DNA of 23,326 bases from assembly GCA_016926115.1 (NCBI GenBank), contig JAFGPF010000028.1:1-23326 (forward strand). Reading direction: 5' to 3'. The notes below the pieces were generated by a model. It did not search any database and was not told the DNA's origin. It was given only the letters and a program-made list of their open reading frames with translations. Below, one piece after another: positions 14,035 through 21,414 of this stretch (positions are counted from its first letter, which is position 1; the number at the start of each line of letters is the position of its first letter). This stretch comes from Dehalococcoidales bacterium. Its GTDB lineage: Bacteria > Chloroflexota > Dehalococcoidia > Dehalococcoidales > RBG-16-60-22. The position numbers and the translations under genes are program-made.

Positions 14035-14250
14035 TCATACCGCCGGATAGAGAGAGGTCAGGTGAGCGATGAAGAAAATAACCACGATAAAACCCACGAG
14101 CAATAGCGCCAGGACGATAGCCTTGCCGTACTTCGGCTTGATGCCGAGGTCGAAGGCGGTAAGACGTACCCCGTTGAACACGGCGTAGGTTATCGCCGCC
14201 AGTATCAGCACCTCGATTATTATTGCGATTGTCCTAAGAAATGTGTCCAT
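14035..14250 (-). CDS. two-helix SdhC-like mini membrane protein
   Basis: A 71-residue protein with two membrane helices (about 7-26 and 44-66). The link between them reads ITYAVFNGVRLTAFDLGIK, which resembles the signature of succinate dehydrogenase cytochrome b subunits (H-x-x-NG-x-RH-x-x-WD-x-G) but lacks both histidines, including the heme ligand. It therefore looks like a reduced, heme-free relative of SdhC/FrdC. Its start overlaps the end of the upstream ferredoxin gene by 17 bases, and the HdrE-HdrD-type gene begins 25 bases after its stop, so it is an operon member. A role as membrane anchor or quinone-site partner of the Hdr-like subunit is plausible but inferred. The SdhC resemblance is from motif reading only. 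Confidence 0.6.
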   Translation of the reverse strand: MDTFLRTIAIIIEVLILAAITYAVFNGVRLTAFDLGIKPKYGKAIVLALLLVGFIVVIFFIAHLTSLYPAV

Positions 14251-14719
14251 GTTCTCCGATTATCCCGCCGAACTGGGTCTGGGTTTTACATCTGGGGCAG
14301 AGTCCGAACTGCGTGTTCTCGGAGTGTCCGGCTGCCGCTATTCTTGCCTTTAATTTGTCTATCATTTTCCTGGGCCCGATGGGCGCGCCGCACCTGGTGC
14401 AGCGGGCTATTTCATCCTCGAAAAGGACGGTCTCACTGGTGATATTATCGGGTTCGAGGAGGCGTTCCACCAGCAGGGCATTTTCCGGGCAAATTTCCGC
14501 GCACTTGCCGCAGGCGACACAGATGCCGTGTTTGAAAATAATCCGGTAGATTGCAGACTTTTCATCAGTCTTGACCGCCAGGGCGCCGGTGGGACACTCC
14601 TGGGTGCAGAGGGCGCAACCCGTGCATTTCGTGTCGTCGAGGGTCACCCTGCCCAGCGGCGATAGCTTTTCCAGAAGCTCACGGCGGCTGATTTTATCTT
14701 TATTGCTGTCCATCGTCAC
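14234..14719 (-). CDS. ferredoxin with two [4Fe-4S] motifs and an extra CxxC pair
   Basis: A 161-residue electron-transfer protein. Two cluster motifs are clear: C32/35/38/42 in CTGCALCTQECP and C67/70/73/77 in CVACGKCAEICP. A third site is formed by C107/C110 in CTRCGAPIG and C141/C144 in CPRCKTQ, a zinc-ribbon- or rubredoxin-like spacing. The codon at 14719 is GTG; the ATG at 14713 (residue 3) is an alternative. It overlaps the NrfD-type gene upstream by 20 bases and the mini membrane protein downstream by 17. No signal peptide is visible, so it probably works in the cytoplasm, carrying electrons between the NrfD-type membrane subunit and the Hdr-like protein. That route is inferred from gene order. 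Confidence 0.8.
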   Translation of the reverse strand: MTMDSNKDKISRRELLEKLSPLGRVTLDDTKCTGCALCTQECPTGALAVKTDEKSAIYRIIFKHGICVACGKCAEICPENALLVERLLEPDNITSETVLFEDEIARCTRCGAPIGPRKMIDKLKARIAAAGHSENTQFGLCPRCKTQTQFGGIIGEHGHIS

Positions 14720-16061
14720 CCTGTTTTTCTTCCTCCGATGCGGCGGTATCGCCCTCAGGTTCGGGTTCTATCGTTTTTTCTTCTACATTATCGGCAAATT
14801 CTTCCGTTTCCTCTACGGGTGCTTCTTCAACGGCTGCTACCGCCGCTGCCTCGCCGCTTTCTCCGGCGGGTCCTCCTCCTTCTGCAAAGGCTGGCTCCGC
14901 CGGTCTGGCGGGCGGCAACAGATCCATATACTTCAAGCCTGTAATGAAAATAAATACCAGGAAGGCGATTATGCCAACCGAGAGTAACATCTCGGCGGGG
15001 GTCAGGGCGAAAGCGCCCACGGCACCCCAGACACCCTGTATCTCCCCGGGGTAGTAGTGCATGGGGTATGCCGCCCCCGGGATAACCAGGTAGTATCTTT
15101 CAAAAAACACGCCGATAACCACCGATACGGCGGCGGCGACCACCCAGCCCGTAGTCTTGTTGGTACGCGGATTGCAGAGGATAATCAGCGGTATAACCAC
15201 CGCCAGTCCTATCTGGAGTCCCCAGAACATCCAGCTGTATTGACCGGCAAGCATGTAAAGGGTGGCGTCCCGGTGGGGGGTATAGAGGTGGGTCAGCTTA
15301 TCGATGACGATTAATATAAGCAGGATGATAATGAAATAAGTCAGCAGGCGACCGAGGGACGCGATTACCTCTTTCTTGAGTTCGCGGCGAGTCAATATAA
15401 GCGTGAGAGTCACGGCGACTATCAGGAGCGCCACGCCGGAGGTTAGCGCCGCCGCCAGGAATTCCAGGGGCTTGATGGGGGAGAACCACGTTTCCCGGGC
15501 GGCGATAAAGCCGAAGATAGCCCCCGTGCCCATGTGCACCAGGACCGCCCAGCACACCGCCACGATGCCCGTGATGCGGGAGGCGCGTTGACTACCGGAG
15601 AATATAATCCCCAGGTAGACCAGGCTGATAACGAAGTAGCCGCCGTAGAGGATGCCGTTGATGGCGAACATCGACTTCATATTGTTCATGTAAAAGAACA
15701 TGAAGAGTCGCCAGAACTTCTCCGGCCTGCCCAGGTCGATGGCGATGGAGAGCATCGCCCCGAATATCAGGACGATAGCCAGAAAGACCGCCATGCGGGC
15801 GATGGGGCGGTATTCCTCCCTGCCGAAGACATAGGTCAGCGAGGAGAGAATCAGGGAGCCGGCGCTGAGTCCGATGAGGTAGATGGTGAGAACGATGGGC
15901 ATGCCCCAGGGAATGACGTTATTGCTGCCGAACAGCTGGTGCCCCTGGATATAGCTGATGATGAAGCTGACGAATCCCGCCAGCGCTATCACGACCAGCA
16001 CCGCCGTCAGTAAACGGTAGCCTCTCGATTTTCCTTCAAGGGCGACGAATTCCGTTGTCAA
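14700..16061 (-). CDS. NrfD/PsrC-type quinone-interacting membrane subunit
   Basis: A 453-residue membrane protein of the NrfD/PsrC family, with about ten hydrophobic segments between residues 15 and 385. In polysulfide reductase and related complexes this subunit binds the quinone and passes electrons to or from the ferredoxin subunit. Family-type elements are NNVIPWGMPIVLTIYLIGLSAG in helix 2 and AIDLGRPEKFWRL after helix 3. The last 65 or so residues are unusual: a Pro/Ala/Glu-rich, strongly acidic tail (EEAPVEETEEFADNVEEK and on to DDGQQ) with no counterpart in standard PsrC. The gene follows the four-cluster subunit by 10 bases and overlaps the next ferredoxin by 20. Confidence 0.85.
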   Translation of the reverse strand: MTTEFVALEGKSRGYRLLTAVLVVIALAGFVSFIISYIQGHQLFGSNNVIPWGMPIVLTIYLIGLSAGSLILSSLTYVFGREEYRPIARMAVFLAIVLIFGAMLSIAIDLGRPEKFWRLFMFFYMNNMKSMFAINGILYGGYFVISLVYLGIIFSGSQRASRITGIVAVCWAVLVHMGTGAIFGFIAARETWFSPIKPLEFLAAALTSGVALLIVAVTLTLILTRRELKKEVIASLGRLLTYFIIILLILIVIDKLTHLYTPHRDATLYMLAGQYSWMFWGLQIGLAVVIPLIILCNPRTNKTTGWVVAAAVSVVIGVFFERYYLVIPGAAYPMHYYPGEIQGVWGAVGAFALTPAEMLLSVGIIAFLVFIFITGLKYMDLLPPARPAEPAFAEGGGPAGESGEAAAVAAVEEAPVEETEEFADNVEEKTIEPEPEGDTAASEEEKQGDDGQQ

Positions 16062-16071
16062 TCGGGACTCC

Positions 16072-16758
16072 TTACCGTGTCAGGTAAAATACTTTAGGGC
16101 TGGTGCCCATTTCTTCGCGAAGTCGCATCCACTGTCGCGACGCCAGCAATTGCGATACCCGGCTATCGGGGTCATCAAGGTCGCCGAAGGTTATGGCGCG
16201 CGCCGGGCAGGCTTCGGCGCAGGCGGGAACGACCTCCTCGCCCACCTTTTTGCCTTCCTTGATTGCCGCGTCGATACGATGGAAGCAGAAGGTGCATTTC
16301 TCCACCAGTCCGTGCCAGCGGTGGGGGAAGGGCCAGACACCGCGGTCGGCGCGTTCCGGCGGCGAGTCGGGGCGCTGGTATTCTTCTTCATCAGGGTCTA
16401 TGTAATTGAAACTGCGGGCGCCGTAAGGGCAGGCGACGATGCAGTATTTGCAGCCGATGCACCGCCGGAAATTTTGAATAACGATGCCGTCCTCGCGGCG
16501 GTAGGTGGCTTGAGCGGGGCAAACGGTCACGCACGGGGCGTCCTCGCAGTGCATGCACGGCATGGGGATAAGGTCGATTCTCACCGCCGGGTACTCGCCG
16601 CTGCTGACGGCAATCACCTTGTGCCAGAAGGGCGTCTGGCGTTTTTCATGCTCCTCCGGCGAGCCGTGCGGCACGTTGTTCTCCGCCTTGCAGGCGATAG
16701 AGCACGACTGGCAGCCGGTGCACTTTGCCAGGTCTATTGTCATTCCCCATCTTGCCAT
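16072..16758 (-). CDS. four-[4Fe-4S] ferredoxin subunit (DmsB/PsrB type)
   Basis: A 228-residue electron-transfer subunit with sixteen cysteines in four clusters: C13/16/19/23, C68/71/76/80, C100/103/106/110 and C155/158/180/184. This is the standard layout of the B subunit of complex iron-sulfur molybdoenzymes, which wires the molybdenum subunit to the membrane anchor. MTIDLAKCTGCQSCSIACK and FRRCIGCKYCIVACPYGAR are classic. It has no signal peptide of its own, as expected for a protein carried across the membrane with its Tat-bearing partner. It starts 13 bases after the molybdoenzyme stop and ends 10 bases before the NrfD-type gene. Strong family call; the partner substrate is not determined. 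Confidence 0.9.
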   Translation of the reverse strand: MARWGMTIDLAKCTGCQSCSIACKAENNVPHGSPEEHEKRQTPFWHKVIAVSSGEYPAVRIDLIPMPCMHCEDAPCVTVCPAQATYRREDGIVIQNFRRCIGCKYCIVACPYGARSFNYIDPDEEEYQRPDSPPERADRGVWPFPHRWHGLVEKCTFCFHRIDAAIKEGKKVGEEVVPACAEACPARAITFGDLDDPDSRVSQLLASRQWMRLREEMGTSPKVFYLTR

Positions 16759-16771
16759 TACTTGCTAAACC

Positions 16772-19117
16772 TCATGCCTTATAGACCCTGACCCTGGTAT
16801 TGAACAGCGCGGACTGCCCGCTGAGGCGGTCGTAGTCCACGCCAATAATTTCATTGGGATTGACACCGATTCCCCGGGACCACTCGCCCTCGGCGCGGTG
16901 ACCCTGTCCCAGAGCAATGCTGACCACGCCGGGGTGAATCCCCTCGAATACCCTGGCTTTTACCCTGATTTTCCCGTAGGGCGATTCCACCCAGACCATG
17001 TCGCCGTGCTTTATTTTCAGTCCTTGCGCCGTTCTGCTATTCATCTCGGCGAAGTTCGTCCAGCCGGCGCCGTGCATGACCAGGTACATTTCCTGCGCCC
17101 AGGGGTAGTTCTGGCTGCCGTTCTCGACGTCCAGCAGAGGCTGGTAGGTGGACAGCAGCAGCGGATATTTAGCGCGGTCGCCTAAATATTCCACCTCACG
17201 GTAGTAGGGCAGGCCGGTCAGGCTGTCGATTTCCTCGCCCTGTTCCCGGAGCAGCGCCACCAGGTTACCGGAGTTGAACTCGAATTTCCCGGAAGGGGTG
17301 TTGAAGATACGGTCGTATTTATAATATTCATAGTCCGGCCCCACCCAGACGCCTTCGTCGAGGAGCCTGTCCCACGGTGCCAGGTCGGCGGTACGGAATT
17401 TTACAAATCCTTCAGCATTATCGCCGATGCCCGTAAAGGACTGCCCCACCGCGCCCCTGATTCTGCCGGCTATCTCGAAGATAATATCGACGCTGTTTTT
17501 CGCGTTATAAAGGGGCTCCACCACCGGCTGCTTTATCCTGAACTCGGCGAAGCCGGAGCCCGGCGGCGAGTGGTCGTAGGCCCATTCCTCCATGTAAGTG
17601 GTCAGCGGCAGGAAGATATCGGCGTACTCCGCCATCTCGCTGATGAAGGGGGCGGCGTGGACGTAATAGGGCACTTTTTCCAGAGCCCCGTCCCAGCGTC
17701 CGGCGCCGGGGGCGGACATATTGAAATTGCCGTTGAAGCCCATGGCGATTTCGACCGGATAGGGGTCCTTTTTGGGGATGGAGTCGGCGACCTGATTGGT
17801 GACCGTTGCCGCGGCGGGGAAATTGCTGGACTTGCTCAAGTCCAGCCTGGGTCGGGCTTTGCCCTTTGCGGAGGTGTCATCTTCGGAGAGGGCGGGCATA
17901 GCGCGGTAGGACGGGTCTTCCTGGTAGATTACCCCGCCGGGGACATCTATGCTGCCGACAAGGGCGTTCAGGCAGAAGACGGCATGGCTGGTGTACGAGC
18001 CGTTGGGCCAGCCGGTGGCGCCCCGCCCCCGCCAGGCGATGGCCGGTTTCGTAGTCGCAAACTCCCGGGCTATCCGGCGGATGGTATCGGCGGGGATGCC
18101 CGTAATGCCCGAGACCGTGGCGGGGTCGTAGTATTCCAGAACCAGTTTTTTATATTCATCGAAACCGGACGTCCAGTTATTAGTAAAGTCGGCATCGTAT
18201 AGTCCTTCGTCGATAATGACATGGGCGAGCGCCAGTGCGAGGGCGCCGTCCGTGCCGGGATTGACAGGCACCCACTCGTCCGACCGGAGGGCGGTAACGG
18301 AGTAGCGGGGGTCGATAACGACCACTTTAGCCCGATTGGGCCTTTCGCCCCGGATTTTACCCCACATACGCAGGCTGCGCGCCAGCGGCTTGTATGATTC
18401 CAGGATACTGGCGCCGAACGACAGTATATAATTCGTACGTTCCAGGTCGTAGGCGCTCTGGGTGTAATGACCGTCCGCCATCCACTCGCCCGCTTTGTCC
18501 GCCTCGTTATCGAGTCCGTCGGAGGCGACCAGGTTGGGCGTGCCGTAGGCGTCGGCGAAGCGTTTTATCATATCCCCGGCGCTGACGGTATTCAGTCCGG
18601 CGAGCAGCAGCAGTCTTTCCGGCGTCCCGTTTTCGCGGAGCGCCTTGAGTTTACCGGCAATCTCGTTGAAAGCCTGCTCCCAGGATATCTGGACCCAGCC
18701 GGGGTCCGTACCCCTGCCCATGGCGGAATTGGTCCTCTTGAGGGGAGCGGTAATGCGGGCGGGGTCGTAGAGTACCTGCAAGCCGACATGGGCGCGGGGA
18801 CAGTTCTCACCCTCGGAGACTCTGGATAAGGGATTGCCGGTTACCTTGACCGCCCTGCCGTTGACGACCCTGACCCTGGTGGCGCAGCGGGTGGCGCAGT
18901 TCAGGCAGGAGGTGGGCATCCATTTTTCCGTAATGACGCCTTCGCCCTCGGGCAATTCCGGGGAATGAACGATGGAGCCTAAAGCCGGATGGCTGAACAG
19001 GCGGCTGGCGGCAGCCGCGATTCCGGCCAGCGCCGTAATCTTGATAAAGGTCCTCCGGCGCATGCCGGTGAGTCGGCTTTTCCAGCTTTTAAAATTACCC
19101 GGACTTCTGCTCGCCAT
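16772..19117 (-). CDS. Tat-exported molybdopterin oxidoreductase catalytic subunit
   Basis: A 781-residue catalytic subunit of the DMSO-reductase family. A twin-arginine signal, RRRTFIK (20-26) followed by a hydrophobic stretch to about residue 38, sends it outward; M19 (19063) is an alternative start. A [4Fe-4S] site is formed by C71, C74, C78 and C106. Cofactor-binding motifs follow, including VVVIDPRYSVTALRSDEWVPVNPGTDGALALALAH and the C-terminal dinucleotide domain (about 650-781). The place where PsrA/DMSO-type enzymes hold the metal-ligand Cys or Ser reads GLDNEADK (201-208), with neither. It heads a six-gene operon with PsrB- and PsrC-like subunits. Polysulfide/thiosulfate-type chemistry or another respiratory substrate is possible; the substrate cannot be assigned. 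Confidence 0.85.
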   Translation of the reverse strand: MASRSPGNFKSWKSRLTGMRRRTFIKITALAGIAAAASRLFSHPALGSIVHSPELPEGEGVITEKWMPTSCLNCATRCATRVRVVNGRAVKVTGNPLSRVSEGENCPRAHVGLQVLYDPARITAPLKRTNSAMGRGTDPGWVQISWEQAFNEIAGKLKALRENGTPERLLLLAGLNTVSAGDMIKRFADAYGTPNLVASDGLDNEADKAGEWMADGHYTQSAYDLERTNYILSFGASILESYKPLARSLRMWGKIRGERPNRAKVVVIDPRYSVTALRSDEWVPVNPGTDGALALALAHVIIDEGLYDADFTNNWTSGFDEYKKLVLEYYDPATVSGITGIPADTIRRIAREFATTKPAIAWRGRGATGWPNGSYTSHAVFCLNALVGSIDVPGGVIYQEDPSYRAMPALSEDDTSAKGKARPRLDLSKSSNFPAAATVTNQVADSIPKKDPYPVEIAMGFNGNFNMSAPGAGRWDGALEKVPYYVHAAPFISEMAEYADIFLPLTTYMEEWAYDHSPPGSGFAEFRIKQPVVEPLYNAKNSVDIIFEIAGRIRGAVGQSFTGIGDNAEGFVKFRTADLAPWDRLLDEGVWVGPDYEYYKYDRIFNTPSGKFEFNSGNLVALLREQGEEIDSLTGLPYYREVEYLGDRAKYPLLLSTYQPLLDVENGSQNYPWAQEMYLVMHGAGWTNFAEMNSRTAQGLKIKHGDMVWVESPYGKIRVKARVFEGIHPGVVSIALGQGHRAEGEWSRGIGVNPNEIIGVDYDRLSGQSALFNTRVRVYKA

Positions 19118-19132
19118 TACACATCTACACTC

Positions 19133-19186
19133 ATTATATCATGGGTATTAGTGAAGATAGTTGCACTGGTCACTAAATATTAGTCA
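19133..19186 (-). promoter_or_regulatory. promoter and repeated TTAGTGA sites of the redox operon
   Basis: On the minus strand a consensus TATAAT (19138-19133), within TGATATAATGAG, lies 15 bases before the ATG at 19117. The predicted leader is only about 9 bases, and no ribosome binding site is evident. The heptamer TTAGTGA (19148-19154), its complement TCACTAA (19170-19176) and TTAGTCA (19180-19186) flank the -35 area. The first two are 22 bp apart, two helical turns, as expected for a dimeric regulator. Confidence 0.5.
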
Positions 19187-19304
19187 AGTTTACCTTACAC
19201 TATCGAGGCGTAAAATACAAGTACAGGAACGATAAAAAATAAGGTTGATTTGTGTTAAAATATTGCCGAATTGATGGATAAAGGAACAGGAAGGAGAAAG
19301 CAGG

Positions 19305-19766
19305 ATGCCGGAGCTTAAATACGCGAAGAATATCATCACGGAAGACTTGATGCCGCCCATGGCGCCCGAGGCCGTCAAGCTGATGGAGGACCAGGCGAAA
19401 GAAGGCAGGACCATCGACCGCACGCTATTGCTGGGGATATACGACGATATATTTAAGGGGGCGTTTTTCGCCGGCTGCGAGATAATATGGGGCCTTACCG
19501 GTGACGGGCCGGTGAATATAGAGGCGCCCCACACGCACGACTTCGACGAGATAATCGGGTTCGGCGGCACGAACCGCAACTATCCGCGCGAACTGGGGGG
19601 AGAAATCGAATTCTGGCTGGGCGGTGAGAAGCACATCATCACCAAGACCTGCCTGATATTTATCCCCAAGGGCGTGGAACACTGCCCTATTTATTTCCGC
19701 AGGGTCGATACCCCCATCTTCATGTTCGAAGCGGGCAACGACACGATGTACGAGAAGCTGAAATAG
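19305..19766 (+). CDS. cupin protein, paralogue 1
   Basis: A 153-residue single-domain protein with a cupin-like metal site: H76, H78 and E82 in APHTHDFDEIIGFGG, and H126 in FIPKGVEHCP. The GGEIEFWLGGE strand lies between. The layout is the same as in two further cupins at 20014-20457 and 20460-20921, so these are paralogues. The fold is known to serve dioxygenases, isomerases and binding proteins; no activity can be assigned. GGAAGGAG (19290-19297) precedes the ATG at 19305. The gene faces its paralogues across a repeat-rich gap and diverges from the molybdoenzyme operon. Confidence 0.8.
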   Translation: MPELKYAKNIITEDLMPPMAPEAVKLMEDQAKEGRTIDRTLLLGIYDDIFKGAFFAGCEIIWGLTGDGPVNIEAPHTHDFDEIIGFGGTNRNYPRELGGEIEFWLGGEKHIITKTCLIFIPKGVEHCPIYFRRVDTPIFMFEAGNDTMYEKLK

Positions 19767-19786
19767 GGGTAGTTTTTACGCGGACT

Positions 19787-19996
19787 TTGCCTTAAAAGTA
19801 TCTTTCAGGTTCGCCAGAGACCGCCGGAGGCGGGCGTGAGGGTCTCATGAGTTAGTGTGGATTCCCGCTTTCGCGGGAATGACGTGGAGCAGGAGACGGA
19901 TTGCTTCGTCGCTGCGCGCCTCACAATGACAGGGGGTAAGAGATTCTCACGTCGTCCCGATTCTATCGTGACTCCTCAGAATGACTTTTAAGGCAA
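19787..19996. repeat. repeat block bounded by a perfect 13-bp inverted repeat
   Basis: TTGCCTTAAAAGT (19787-19799) recurs inverted as ACTTTTAAGGCAA (19984-19996), enclosing 184 bases. Inside are GAGACC/GGTCTC (19817-19822/19841-19846), the hairpin at 19861-19880, and segments such as GGATTGCTTCGTCGCTGCG and CTCAGAATGAC, which I recall as dispersed intergenic repeats. No coding region and no clear target-site duplication are seen. It may be a MITE-like element or a bidirectional transcription stop between convergent genes. Confidence 0.6.
19861..19880. repeat. 8-bp perfect hairpin (REP-like)
   Basis: ATTCCCGC (19861-19868), loop TTTC and GCGGGAAT (19873-19880). The core matches a very common extragenic palindrome type. 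It sits inside the larger repeat block between convergent cupin genes. Confidence 0.65.
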
Positions 19997-20013
19997 TGCT
20001 CTTTCACGCCGTA

Positions 20014-20457
20014 TTATTTTTTAATGTAAACATTGGACATGCCGGCGGTGAAGTGGAAAATAGGCCTGTCCACCCGGTTTATTTTCAGCGGGCAGTGCTT
20101 GATACCCGCCGGGATAAAGGCGATAAAACTCCTGTCCAGGATATTCTGCTTGCCGTCTACCCATAGCTCGACTTCCCCGCCGAGGTCGTAGGGGTCGTCC
20201 GGGTTGGTGCCGACATAAGCGACGGTTTCATCGAATTCATGCACATGCTCCCCGACCACTCCCTCTTCTCCCTTGGTCTCGGGCCATTTACCGGGCCAGT
20301 ACCATGCCGATTCCATATAGAAGGCGCCCGGACGCACCTTGCTGTTCATGCAAATCAGGCGCATCGCTTCATCTGGTGTAAACGTCGGGGGACCTTTGTC
20401 TGCGCCGGGCTCCAACTGCAAGTCCGTAACAAAGTATTTCTCATCCCAGTTAGCCAT
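20014..20457 (-). CDS. cupin protein, paralogue 2
   Basis: A 147-residue cupin-like protein. Its metal-site residues are H71, H73 and E77 in GEHVHEFDETVAYVG and H121 in FIPAGIKHCPL; GGEVELWVDGK forms the intervening strand. It differs from paralogue 1 by a longer Trp/Tyr-rich stretch before the site (YMESAWYWPGKWPE, about 47-60), which may line a substrate pocket. AAAGGAG lies before the ATG at 20457. It begins 2 bases after the stop of paralogue 3 and is the last gene of the minus-strand operon. Substrate unknown. Confidence 0.8.
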   Translation of the reverse strand: MANWDEKYFVTDLQLEPGADKGPPTFTPDEAMRLICMNSKVRPGAFYMESAWYWPGKWPETKGEEGVVGEHVHEFDETVAYVGTNPDDPYDLGGEVELWVDGKQNILDRSFIAFIPAGIKHCPLKINRVDRPIFHFTAGMSNVYIKK

Positions 20458-20459
20458 AG

Positions 20460-20921
20460 TTATTTGTCTCCTTTCCTTTTTTCGTGACCGCCCGGGTCGG
20501 CTTCGGCAAGCGTACCGGCGCCGAGCATGATGGTCATCTCCAGGTGCGGCTTCTCGAAGCGCTTCCAGGTCAGCGGCCCATGCTTGACGCCCTTGGGCAC
20601 GAAAATCGCCGAGGTCTTATCGATGGTAAGCGGCTGGCCGTCCATCATGAATTCTATTTCACCACCCAAATCCTCGCGGTCATCGGGGTCGGTGCCCAGA
20701 TGTATCACTATTTCGTCGTAATCGTGGGTATGCTCGTAGATATGGGTGGCGGGGTCGGGCATACCAGTGACCCAGCCGGCTTCTATGTAAAGCTTGATAT
20801 CGGGTATGAGGTTGCTGCTCATGAGGGTCATGGCGGGGTGGCGTCCCTTGACTTCCTCGGTGGGGGTGACTTCATAGGCGGGTCTGTCCACGAAGTACAT
20901 TTTCGCATCGATTTTTGACAT
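20460..20921 (-). CDS. cupin protein, paralogue 3
   Basis: A 153-residue cupin-like protein with H64, H66 and E70 in YEHTHDYDEIVIHLG and H114 in FVPKGVKHGPL. The GGEIEFMMDGQ strand and the TDPDDREDLGGE loop closely match paralogue 2 (TNPDDPYDLGGE), so these two probably arose by tandem duplication and may form a heteromer. A GAGGAG site precedes the ATG at 20921. It lies 36 bases downstream of the SnoaL-like gene. The C-terminal residues (ADPGGHEKRKGDK) are charged and probably disordered. No enzymatic role can be assigned. Confidence 0.8.
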   Translation of the reverse strand: MSKIDAKMYFVDRPAYEVTPTEEVKGRHPAMTLMSSNLIPDIKLYIEAGWVTGMPDPATHIYEHTHDYDEIVIHLGTDPDDREDLGGEIEFMMDGQPLTIDKTSAIFVPKGVKHGPLTWKRFEKPHLEMTIMLGAGTLAEADPGGHEKRKGDK

Positions 20922-20957
20922 TCTATCTCACTCTCCTCTTTATCAGAATGATACTCC

Positions 20958-21392
20958 TTATGATTGAGTCATCAATCGCTCTATTATACCCAACTGCTTG
21001 AAAAGTTTAAAACTGTCCGCCACGTCCCAGTGCTCGGCAATCATGCCGTCCTGGATGCGGAAGATATCCACGACGTCAAATTCCAGCCGGTTGCCCGCCG
21101 CCGCCTTGCCGAGCCAGGCGCCGCCGGTGTGCGTGCCCGTGGTGGTACAGTAAATCATGACGATATCCCCGTCCGCCACGATTTTCTTGAGGGTGTATTT
21201 GAAGTCCGGCATAGCATTAAAAGTAGTTTTAAAAAACTCGATAAAGCCCGCCTTCCCCTGCGCCACGTCGGGATTATGCTGGATATAGTCGTCCCGCATG
21301 TATTCGTCCAGTTTTGAAAGGTCGTGGTTGACGAATACGTCGTTGACGAACGTCTTGATTATTTTCCGGTTACTTTCCAGATTATCTGACAT
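20958..21392 (-). CDS. SnoaL-like polyketide-cyclase/ester-cyclase family protein
   Basis: A 144-residue protein of the SnoaL-like branch of the NTF2 fold. The characteristic pieces are DDYIQHNPDVAQGKAGFIEFF (about 34-54), FKYTLKKIVADGDIVMI, THTGGAWLG, and DVVDIFRIQDGMIAEHWDVAD (about 105-125), in which the acidic and histidine residues form the usual polar pocket. SnoaL itself closes polyketide rings, but most bacterial homologues are of unknown function and this cluster has no polyketide synthase. GGGGG precedes the ATG at 21392. The gene lies 22 bases after the SDR and 36 before the cupins, indicating one transcript and suggesting a shared small-molecule pathway. Confidence 0.8.
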   Translation of the reverse strand: MSDNLESNRKIIKTFVNDVFVNHDLSKLDEYMRDDYIQHNPDVAQGKAGFIEFFKTTFNAMPDFKYTLKKIVADGDIVMIYCTTTGTHTGGAWLGKAAAGNRLEFDVVDIFRIQDGMIAEHWDVADSFKLFKQLGIIERLMTQS

Positions 21393-21414
21393 AATTCCCC
21401 CTTAGTTTGTTACG

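Noticed and set aside
19861..19880. CRISPR repeat
   Set aside because: Only a single palindrome is present, with no regularly spaced copies.
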